From NCBI GenBank assembly GCA_963922205.1, contig CAWUHX010000086.1:620001-684000 (forward strand): 64,000 nucleotides of DNA, read 5' to 3'. The stretch's first letter is position 1. Every line of letters starts with the position of its first letter. The stretch comes from Romanomermis culicivorax. Taxonomy: Eukaryota; Nematoda; Enoplea; Mermithida; Mermithidae. Below, one piece after another: positions 43,101 through 55,100 of this stretch. The notes under the pieces were generated by a model that was not told the origin of the DNA, did no database searches, and saw only the letters and a program-made list of their open reading frames with translations. The position numbers were made by a program, and so were the translations under genes.

Positions 43101-46100
43101 TTCGTCGGAAAAAAAGGAAAATTTCCTCAACAAACTGAACATTTCATCGAAATCTCATCAACGAAATTTTCTTCGGGGAACCCCAACAAAAATTTCGTCA
43201 ACGAAGTTTGGAAATTTCGTCAACAAACTGCCAATTTCACTGGGGAACTAAGTTCGGGAGGTTTGAGAAACAGGCCCCTGTGTGCAAGATTGATTTATGT
43301 TCGTTCAAGTTTCAAGTGTCTTTTCATCACTTTTGTCAGAGGGTCAATTCCTCTGACCTTTGGTCCTCTAATTACATCATTTCATTTTCTAAAGTTTCTT
43401 TATTGCTAAAGTGTTTTCATTTATTCTCAGGTAAACAAACTGATAAAACGGTTTGTGTCACTCATATTTTTGGTCTAAAATAAATAAATGGTTGGCGCAA
43501 ATGTTTTGCATATCACTTGCAGGTCGATGTTAGACGCGCTGCAGTGTTTTTTATTCATTCTTGTTATTATTATTGTGATTAATTTTCGTGTCGGGAGAAT
43601 CGTCTCTCCTCGGTTTGATATTAGTGTCCGTACGGTAGCATTCGGGCGCCTTGTTATTTTGGCGGTGGTGACAGAGGAAAGGACCACCGTTTCGTCTATT
43701 TGTGTTTTGTGGTTCGCGCCGCGGACGAATTTGAGCAGTGACGCGGCCTGAGAAGTTTGCGACGTTCCATTTTGAGTAGAGGAACCAGTGAGTGGTTGTC
43801 TGAGTTAGTTTACCTACTTTTGGTAGAGTTTCAGCTTGGGCCGTGGCCGAGATATCCAATTTGTCCCTGTGGCTCGTTGCTCAGGGGCGAAACCAGGATT
43901 AGCTGAATAGGGGGGTTTTTGACGTTAGTGGTTACGTTTTCTGACACTCTGCACTTTTGTTCCGTACTCACATCCATTGTTGTATTCTACCACCTGTTGT
44001 GTTTTGCTCACCAATAAACGTTCTCGTGCATCAAGCGTAAGCTCACTGCAGTAGGAGTACATTTAGTACCGGGTTAGCGTCAGGGGCCGTACCAGATTGG
44101 ATCTCCCAAGAACCACAGGTAGGCAGCCGAGGGTATACGAGCACGTAATACGACATTGGTGACTTGTACAGCTACAAAGGTAAAAGATGAAGAAAGTATC
44201 GAAGCCGAAATTAACGGTACGAAAGCAACCTGGACGACGACCGAAAGTAACATTAACGCAAACGGAATTGACTAAAGAAGATCACGCCGAACAAATGGCA
44301 TGGAAGCAACGATCGAGCAAGTAGCAAAGAAATTTGCGAATTCACCCGATGATAGCAATAAAGATCAAACTTTGGACGCAGAAATATATGATTATGCGGA
44401 TCAGGGGATACAGACGTCCTCGGGTTCAGTGTCATCTTTCGAGAAAATTAATTTAACCCCAAAAATGAATGTGGTATCATTTCATAATTCAAAATATATG
44501 CCTACAATACCCGAAATCGACGCAAAAATTGGTATCGAAACAAAACCGAGGAATGAAACCGAAAGGCCGACGAAGGGAAATTTGCAGGATGTGGCCACTT
44601 TAGCCATCCTGGAATCAATGCAAAGAGCCGTTGATAAATCAACAAATGCCGTTAATGTGGAAAGAACGAAAGCAGCGCTCTGGGAACAAGAAATATTGGA
44701 ACAACTCATGCGAGAAGAGCAGAACGAAAATTATTGGAAGAAAGGCTACGAGAACAGGATCAACAAAATGCGAAAAAGATAATGGAAGAGGTCGAAAAGC
44801 AAATGAGAGAATTGATGAGGAAAACGGATAAGAGGCCCGACGAAAGAATATCGAATCATGAAAATAGGGAAATACTCCAGTCTGAACCGGAGTATTTCCA
44901 TTTAGACAGGAGTTTCGAAAGAAAATTAAATTGGTTTGAAAATTATCTGGCCCAGGCCCAGGCTCAAGGTGCACAATATCGAAGGATTGAAGATGAAATA
45001 CCAACGACATCATGGAATCACGGAATGGAACAACCTACATCTGGAAGTATCCCTCGAAATCAGCAAGATTATGGACGGTATTGTGAAGACCCCGAAAAGA
45101 GAATCAAGATAATTTTGGGTCGAATGAAGAATAAAGAAATATCGGATAAAATGGAGGCCGCAGAAATACTCAATTTTTTCGCCTGTTTGGAAGGCACATT
45201 CAAGCCTGAAGATACAGAAGACCTAAGAATTGAAGTACTCTGGCGGTGCTGTGACTTTGAAACTTCGACATACGTGGACAAGAATAGTAGCTATGAAGAA
45301 GGGAAAGCAAGCGTGATCAGAATGATTGCTCCCAAAATGGACACTCCTGCACTCAGAAGTGAGTTACATGATATGAAAAAACGAAAAGGAGAGACTACAA
45401 AGGATTTTTTGCGACGAATAAAGACCTATGTTCATTTATTAAATTATGAAAAAACGGAAAATGAACGAAACAGAATCGTTATCGAAACGTATTTTCACAA
45501 GGCTCCAGTTTACGTCCAAACTCGAATGGAAGATCCGCTTCACGAATTTAAAAATATTGCCTCTTTGGCGGAATTCGTAAATAAATTGAAAGCCGATACG
45601 ACGGCCTGGAAGGAATTCAGCGAAGACCAGGAAGATGGCGAAGACGATCGGTTGAATCGAGTCTATGAAAATAAAAGATTTAATAATTTACAATTTCGTC
45701 CGCAAGATAGTAGTACTGGTCAACAACAACAAGTTATACGGCCTCAGCAAGTTTTTCCGCCACCACCAGCATTTCAGACCCCTTTATCTCAACAGGATAT
45801 TATGAAAATGGTTAATGAAGCAATTAGGAATCAGGGCCCTCAAACTCTTAATCGTTGGGGAGTCAATAATAATCCTAATAATGTACCATATAATAATAAC
45901 TTACCTGATAGAATTTTGGGAAATCCATATTGTCGACCATATTGTTCATATCATAAATCAAATGGCCATTCATCTGAAAATTGTTTTATCCTGCACCCTG
46001 AATTGATTCAACCAACGGATCAGGGGAGGTCGTGGAATCGCGGCAATAATTTTTATAATCGAAATTTCGACCATCGTGGCGGCTTTGTAAATCGCGGAAG

Positions 46101-49100
46101 AGCAGGATTTGCGAACTTTAGCCAATGAGTGCCATATCACAATAATAACGTCGAACAGAATCCAAATGTGGCATATTATTATCGCCAAAATAACGTCCCA
46201 CAGCCACCGCCAAATATTGTACCAGCAACAACATCGCAACCGGTCAATAACCCGCCGAATAATTCCGTAAATGTTATAAATTCACAGGAGGCTAAAAAAC
46301 AAGATAAGCCGGAAATTATAGCCTTAGACGGAGTTTTGATAGAAAATTACGAGTTAAGTTTGGGGAACGTTATCAATTCTACTTCAGAGACGAAACCTAG
46401 ACTCGCCAATGATAATGAACACCTATTTTTGGAAAATTTTCGCAAGTGTCAACCGTTATTAATACCCGTTAAAATACGCGGAGAAGAATTTAAAGCCCTA
46501 ATCGATACAGGAGCTCAATCTAGCTTTATGAGGACAGATACAGCGTCGAGACTACTGAATACGCCTAAGACAAAATTTCCTATCTTAAATTCAGTGGTAA
46601 CAGCTGTAGGGAAACGAGTAACAACATATGGTCCTACATTTATATACGTTGGAACTGGTTTTGGAAATTTTCTCGCTAGATTCGCATTGCTAGATAACCT
46701 GAATGAAGGTATTATATTGGGTCTAGATTTTCTAACCCATCCTAGTATACAGGCGTCTATTGATTTTCGAAAAGGACACATACGCCTAGCAAATGTAGAG
46801 AGACAAATTATTAGTGAAATGTTATTTGACGATGCTCAAATACCGTCGCGTTTGCCGATTCCTACGAATCCGATGGTTCTGGATTATGTACCTTTACAAG
46901 AGGAAGTCAAGGAGGAAGATCTACCTGAATTAGAAAGTGACGATGATCAAGAGCAAGTAATGCGAATTACCGAAATGAACGAAGAAACTTTTATTTGGAC
47001 AAAAAATGGGACATATATTCCCCCAAATACCACTTCTTTTGTGCAAGCTGTGGTTTGGCCACAGAAAGATTGGGCAAAGGGTCCCATAGTGGTAGAAGAA
47101 ACAGGAAAAGATACTTTATTCGACATCGACGCCTCAATTGTGGATGCTAGAGACAATAATTTTCGTATCCTACTCATAAATGAAACAAACAAAGGGATCA
47201 AATTGCGTAGCAACGAGTTGATAGCGAAATCCAAAACGAAGTTCGTGGGGCCAGAATTTGACGAAAAAATACATCAACTGCAATCAGAACCCCAAGTTCA
47301 ATGGCGGAGGGAACCAGAATTTGTCAAAATTGTTACGCAGCTTGTAAAAGAATCAAGTATCGACCGGGAAGGGCAACAGCAGCTTATGAATGTCCTACTC
47401 AAGCATAGGCATGCATTTAGTATGAAGAACGACCCTTTAACAATGACCCACGAAGCAGAGCATAAGATCGATACAGGAGACGCGTTACCCGTCCAAAAGC
47501 ACTACTGGAGAGCTCCAATAATGCAAAGAGATATAATTCGAGAACATGTGAAAGACATGATGGAGAAGGGTGTCATCGAGCCTTCTAGAAGCCCTTGGGC
47601 TGCGCCATTGTTTTTAGTAGGCAAAAAAGATGGCACATGGAGACCAGTAGTTGACTACAGAGGAATCAATCAAGTGACAAAAGACGATAAATTTCCGATA
47701 CCTCGAATCGATGATTATTTAGATGCGCTAGGAGGAGCACGGTACTTTTCCACATTGGATTTAAAGTCCGGGTACTGGCAGGTACCGATGCACTCCGAAT
47801 CAAAAGAAAAAACAGCATTTATATGTCAAGACGGTTTGTTCCAGTTCAAGGTGATGCCGTTCGGTTTAAAGAATGCTCCAGCGGAATTTCAGCGTCTAAT
47901 GGAACGAATTCTGTATCCATACGTATGGAAAATATGCCTAGTATATATCGACGATGTCATAATTTTTTCCAAAACCGTCGAAGAGCATCTAGAAAATCTG
48001 GAGACAATATTTCGATGCCTGACAAACGCGAACCTCACACTAAAACCTGACAAATGTTCCTTTATGCCAGCCAGTGTAAAATTCTTAGGCCACATATTGG
48101 ACAACAACGGAATGTCAGTCGACCCACAAAAAATAGAAGCAGTAAAAAATTTCGAAGTACCTAAATCCATCAAGCAGCTACAAAAGTTCTTGGGATTAGT
48201 ACAGTGGTCTAAACGTTTCATCCATAATCTAGCCTTCATCGCCCAGCCCTTATTTAAAGCTCTCGTAAAGAAAAATAGGAAGGAAAAGTTTGAACTTTCA
48301 GAGGAACAGTTAGCAGCTTTTGAAAGTGTAAAAAATGCCCTAATGACAGCACCTTTCCTTCGATATCCAATATTTGAGGGGTCAGCAAAGTTCGTGATCC
48401 AAACTGATGCCTCAGGAACAGCGATAGGTGCAATTTTGTACCAGGAAACAGACAACGATCGCTGGACAATAGCTTATTCAAGTAGAGTCTTGAACGACGC
48501 GGAAACAAGGTATTCAACAACAGAAAGAGAATGTTTGGCGGTAATCTATGGGTTCAAGCAGTATAGGCACTACGTGATGGGGTTTAGGGTCACAATCAGA
48601 ACAGACCATAAACCACTTACGTGGCTCTCCGCAGACAAACAACAAAATCAAAGGCTGTTGAAATGGGCTCTGTATCTTGGGCAATTTAATTATACATTCG
48701 AATACGTAGCGGGACGAGAGAAGGCCTTCGCAGATTTCTTATCACGGTCTGAAGAGAAAGAGAAGAGGCGAAGCAAGAAACAAGAAACAGAGGAAGAAAT
48801 CGAAGATAAGAAATTGAGTACAGAACCCGAATGCATGGCAGTAACGCGAGCCATGACGAGACAAATGCTTGAACCCGAGACGCAGGAGACAGTTATTGAT
48901 CCCCCACCGCCGACTCAACAGGAAATAGAGCAGATGCCAGAGGAAGCAAAGAAGGAATCCGAATTATTTTCTCTGGAGTTGGTGAAAAAGCAGCTACGAA
49001 TGGATCCAAAATTAGCCGATATTTTTAAGAATATTGCGGAAAATAGCTCAAGAAAATACTTCAACAGTTTCCATTTGGAAAATGATATATTGTATCAGGA

Positions 49101-52100
49101 GAATATCCATGAAAGAAATCAGTTGGTGATCCCTACAAAACTTAGATACCTGGTTTTGCACCAATATCATGGTAACACATTAATGGGACACCAAGGGATT
49201 GATCGAATCATTGCTGCAATTGGGAACAAATTTTGGTGGTCAAACATGGAGGACGACATTATTAAATGGATAAAATCTTGCGTCGTATGCCAACTGTGTC
49301 GCCCTATATCGAACCCCATTCAACCTCTTAACCCAATACCTGTTTCCTACCCTTGGGAAATAGTGGCTACGGATGTGGTTAGTATTTCGCCCCTGCGAGA
49401 GAAGCGACCATATGTTATCGTATTTATGGATTATTTCACGAAATGGGTGGAGGCCAAATGCATTCCCGACCAAAAAGCCGATACCATAGTAAAGGCATTT
49501 ATGGAAAAAGTAATCTATATCCACGGGACGCCAAAACACTTGCTGAGCGACCAAGGCTCAGCGTATATGTCGGAATTAATGCGCAACGTGTGTGATCTCC
49601 TTAGAATAAAGAAAATAAATACGACACCATACCACCCACAATGTAATGGTATGGTGGAAAGATTCAATAGAACGTTAATTGAGCAAATTAGGAGAGTGGC
49701 AATAACCGACCCGGACGATTGGCCCCACTATCTCGAGCAGATTTTATTTGCGTATCGGATTACGCCTCATAAAACCACGAAAAATTCCCCCCATAGCCTA
49801 TTGTATGGACACGAGGCAAGGTTTCAGATGGATAATGAGATAGCGAGGCCAATAATTATTCAAAATAATTACGACACGTATAGATACATGTTAACGGAGC
49901 ACCTCCTTAACACGTATAAAATCATAAACGAAAATCATAAAAAATCGGCGGCCGAAAGAAAACTACAGTATGATAGGAAGGCTCGCGAAAAGACGTTCCA
50001 AACGGGAGAACTTGTTCTCTACCAGAAAGGAATCATCAAAGGGAAGGCCGACACAACAAACGACGGTCCCTATGAAGTAATTGAGACACAGAATTTAGAG
50101 AAGAATGTCATAAAAATACGTCGCGCTGGGAAACCAGATTCGCGTGTACAAATAGTTTCTATAAATCGCGTAATGCCTTTTGTTACGCGAACACCCGATT
50201 TTTACTGTAACTAATAATTCATTTTTATCATTCTCGTTGTGCGTTCTGTTCGAATTAATTTTATTTGTATTTTGTAGTGTACTATGTATTGTATCTTGTC
50301 TAACCTTTTCCCCTTTCTTCTTTTTCAATTTTTAACTATTCTGACTTATTTTTGGCAACTTTATGGCAAGTTTTAGGCATTTACCAAAAAATTACGACGC
50401 CGAAAAATTTTAATGGGCGAAATAATATTTTTTCACGCGCTCAGTGTGAGAAAATCAAATGTTTATAAGTCCCGGGAAAATCTTCCCCGAATTATTAAAG
50501 TCCGAGAGTTCGAAGTATTATGGAGTTATTTTTTAGATTTAATTTGCAAAGCGTTAGTATATTGATAATTTTTGTTGATTGGAGATTTCGGGAAATTCGA
50601 ATCCGAACGCGATATGGCAACGTCGAGTATCGTCGAAATAGATAGCACCTTCGGGCAGCCTCAAGATCATCAAGATAATACGAATTTTCAAATTAGTAGT
50701 AAGTTTGGAAAAGGTAGAATATGTGATGAAATTTTTCGGAACGGGACTCTAAATTGACCGGCCGGCAATTTATATGCCGAGGATTTTGGGTGTTTGAGAG
50801 CCTGATCAACTCCCCTATGTCCAAATTTATTCTTGTGCATTTGAGTCGTTTTTGTTTTGAAATTATTACCAAAAAGTTGTAGTTAGAAAATTGTATGAAA
50901 ATTTTAAGATTACAATGTTCGAAGATTGGTACGTTCAACGGATATTTTTAATTATTTCACGTCGTTGTTCGGTGTGCCTCATGCGGCCATCGAAGAACCA
51001 TTATTTCTGGCGCCCGAGAATATGAAAGCATTTATTAAGGCGATAAACCACTCGAAGTTTAGAGGACGTATAGTCATAGCATTAGACACCGAAAGTGGGA
51101 GAAAGCCGAAAACTCCAGGATCGAAGCCAAGCGATGCATTACGACTCCTAACGATTTCAACGATGTGCGGAAAGAATTTTATAATTGATTTAAAGTTTTG
51201 GGACAAAGAACACTTTCACAAAGTATAGGGAACGATTTTTCGCCGCGAAAACATCATCGTTGGTTTCCACATACGCGAGGATATCACGCTAGTTCTGACT
51301 AAATTCGGGTATTTAGATCAGGAAAAGGAACTAGTTCGAAAAAGGCGTGACAACATAGACTACATTTTATCGTGCTGCGTCTATGATTTGGAAGTAGTAT
51401 TGGCGGAGATGAAGGACAAATCGAAAGCAAGAATAATCGGAATCAGCCCCGAAGGCCTCAACTTGAAAGCCCTTATGACAGAAGTTTTGTTTTTATGGGC
51501 CGACGCTTTCAAGATTTCGTGGGGACAGTTGAGTTCCCTAGAATTTCGGCAACTCATGGAGGCAGACAAATTGAATATAGAAGTTTTGCGATACGCGACG
51601 CTCGATGCGCGCGGATCCCTTCTATGTTTCTTAGCTCTACTTCGCTACGGATTCGCGACAGACATTCAAAATTGTTTCCAGTTGTACACACACGATACGA
51701 TGGAACCGGAATTGGTCGCTGATTTAGCACGAAGATTTAGGGATACGTTTGAAAATAAATACACAGATCCACAATGGAAAGGTGCTTACAGAGTGGAAGA
51801 GATAACGGGCAATACTAACGCATTATATTTCATGATGCGTGGAGAAGCCATAGCGACCTACAAATTGTCAGAGGAAATGGGGCCAGGGACTTTTCAGTGT
51901 CCTCCGCATTTCTCTAATAGCGACATCGAACCACAGCCAGTGCCCAATGGTTGGTTTCCATGGGTCGAAAGAAAGGTTAAAGCGCCAAGAAAGAGAAAGG
52001 ATACGGACGATTCCGAGGAAGGACCAACTAATGATTGGGATTTAGAAGATATTTTGGCGGCACGGCAATTTGGACGGCCAATTGAACCCTGAGAAATAGA

Positions 52101-55100
52101 AATGAAACACGGAAAATGGCCAAAAGAAGTGATCCACTTTACCAATATTATACGAGAGCAAGTGTCGCTGCTTAAGGACCATTATCACTCGAAAATTAAC
52201 CGATCGATCGTCCCGATAGTCAAAGATTTGTACGAGAAAAACGTAAATCCACTCATTTACTTCTTGTGGCCTCATTCGGCGCAAGAGTGGAGAGCTTGGG
52301 TTCCAGGATTTACGTCTGGTATGTGGTCCTCCGTGTGGAGAAATGAACAAGAACGCATCGAATTCATGAAATGGATGGGCCAGGATCTCGTGAACAACAA
52401 GACGACCGATCAAATGGAACAGATGATGGAACGGTATCCAAAGATACGTACGCAGAAGTCGACTCAAAATATCTTTTGCGTACTACCTATAAGATGGATA
52501 CCGCGTTCCTGTAAAGAGCCCATAGAACAAGTAGAGACAAATTTGCGTGAAAATTCTATTTATTTTATGAACTGTAATTTTTATAATGTGTTTCATTTTC
52601 TGAATATCCATGCCGCGAGTCAAAATCTCATCTATTGGAATGTTTCCGCGTCTATATTCGAGGCGAAGGACCTATGGGCCCCTAGCACTTCTGCAACCTT
52701 TAAATCTGTAACTAAGTGGGACGACTCAGATCTGACTCCGCAAGTAGAAGTTGTGGTCCCGGCTAGCCAGGGTCCTACAGAACAAACTTCGAAGGAGCAG
52801 ACTGTAAATGTACCCTCTAAAATAGATAATTTGAATGTTTCAGATAACAAAATGGAGCAAGACAAGCCCGTGGTCGTACTCATCGCGGATCCCCCTATCA
52901 CCAGTACACCCACGGATGGGAGTAAAGGTGCCGAAGAGGAGGAAAAATTAATGGAGATAGTTGAATCCAAAAATCAGACGCAACCCGATTTGGAAAAATT
53001 AACCGATCAAATAAAGGAAATGAAAGAGAAAATAGAAGTTTTGGAAAAGGAGAAGTACGGGAAGGCCGCAATCAAACTAGCGAAACAATTAGAAGATACT
53101 AATCCCGAGGAAGAAGGGACGAGCGAAGAACCGTACGTAGAGGTAATATCCGAAATCGGTAGCGATGACGAAGAAACCGGAGATAACGTTTTGCCCACTC
53201 CGCCGGTTTATGCAAAGGCCGGTGGACAAAATGTAGAAAACATTACCAATCCGGTGAAATTCACGAAAGCAATGCAGAAGAAGAGACAAGATAAAGAGAA
53301 ACAAATCATTCGCGAAGAGAATAAAGCCGAGCTAGACAAAGTAAAGAGTGGAAAGTTCCAGCAGCCCGCCGAAAATCCAAACGATAAGGTCAAGTATCGA
53401 CGAGGTCTCGGAAAGCGGGGGCAAGTCATCAACAAAGCCTTAAAGGAAGGAAAATATATCGTGGATTTCCAATAGGGGAGAGTATCTCTATCAAATCCAT
53501 GTGTCCAGAAATATCTCGCGCACATGGATCCCACTCTGGATGAGGAGGTAGCTCTAATGACGACAGATTTGATAAACCGCGTATACGATGAAGCCGGGAT
53601 TGAAATAGAAACAATACGATATTACGCATTACAGTTTCATGTTCTGCAAGCGAACTTGCCCGAAAAGTTGTGGAGCATTTTCGAACTTCAGCTAGCCGAA
53701 TGGAGTACAACGCGATCTCCCGAGAAAGCATATGAAGCAGCTGTATGGGCTTGCGCGTGTTTATTCATGAAATTGTCCCAATTGGGTAGAATTCCCCAAA
53801 ATTTCGCGGGATTCCACTACCAGGCCCACGCGTATATTACGATGAAATTGCGCCGGGAATTTAACGCTGGACAAGGAGGAGCAGGTAGCAATTTTCATGC
53901 GTTATATGCCTCATGCCAGTCGAAAGCATCAGGGTTAGCATATACATCTGCTAAGGCCGTCCTGCAGGACAAAAAAGACCCCGAACCAAAATATGCGAAT
54001 ATACAGGTATGGAAAAAGGAAATGGACAACACCGACCCCCGGATACGATTTTGGGAAGTAATTGATCGAAGGAAAGCCCATGATATATTGGAAGTCGAAA
54101 AAACTTTGAAGAAAAGAGTTGGATACCGAGTCAAGCACGCCCACACTAGGCCTGCGACGAGTAAGGTATCCAAACGATGGGTTAGAAAAGATAGTGATAT
54201 ACAAAGAAAGGAGAAATCGGAAACGCCGGAAAAAGACAGAAAGAGAAAGCACGAAAGTGGACATAGAGACGAAAGTCGCCACGAGAAATCGATGTCGCGA
54301 GAAAAGAAGCAAAAAGAAGCTGAAGAAGAAAGTTGGCGCAAAGAGATCAACGATTACGAAAGGGCCTACGAAAGGAAGGAAAAAGAAAAGAGAGAAGCGA
54401 AAGAGCGCAAAGATAGCAGAGAGTCTCGAAGTAGGAAAAGGGCATCGGCATATTATCAACACGATGATAGAGTGGACGTGGCCTATTCCAGCCGAACGAC
54501 TTCATTGGATAGGTCTAGGGCCACGGAAACAACTCAGCAAGGAGTATCGATGGCCGATCCCAATGCGATGATGCAGGCGCATCAGCAACAACTACCATAT
54601 TTACCGCCGAATTATCCGGGGCTGCCGATGGTGGGTGTTGACTGTATAAATCGCCCTCTTTTTTCAGGACAATTATTTTCGAATACAATGGTGCCGCCGC
54701 CGGCACAGTATCAAATGCCGCAGTTTCTGGTCATGCAATTCCAGCCCGGGCAACCGCAATTCTACCACCAGTTCTTAGTTCCGCCGGGACTGCAGATGCC
54801 TCCGCCTACGATGATTCCGCTGGTGCGTAATGTGCAAACCGAAGAAAGAATGGATATTCGGGGGATGTCTACGGGTACGCAACCGCCCAAAGACCGCCGT
54901 CGACAGAGAACCCCGATTATATTTCCCCCTTGAAACGAGATATCGGTATTGGTCAACCGGGACGGGACCATAGCAGTCATAGAAGGAAGTAAATTTTTTT
55001 TTTTATGTTCCAGATGACCCCGCTCTCCATGAGGTCATTATAAAGACAATTATTTCGTTCTGTAAAATTTTTCGATATTTCAAAAGTTACCTATTTTTTC

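Noticed and set aside
40640-43480. Host exons in the middle of receptor intron 1
   Set aside because: Short ORFs without splice support or recognisable domains; the receptor is complete without them.
44700-44782. Programmed -1 frameshift between the two gag ORFs of element B
   Set aside because: No slippery heptamer of the standard form is in frame at the overlap, and a second similar step occurs further upstream; indel mutation is simpler.
52102-54933. Envelope gene of element B
   Set aside because: No signal peptide and no membrane helix; the proteins are charged, coiled-coil and low-complexity.
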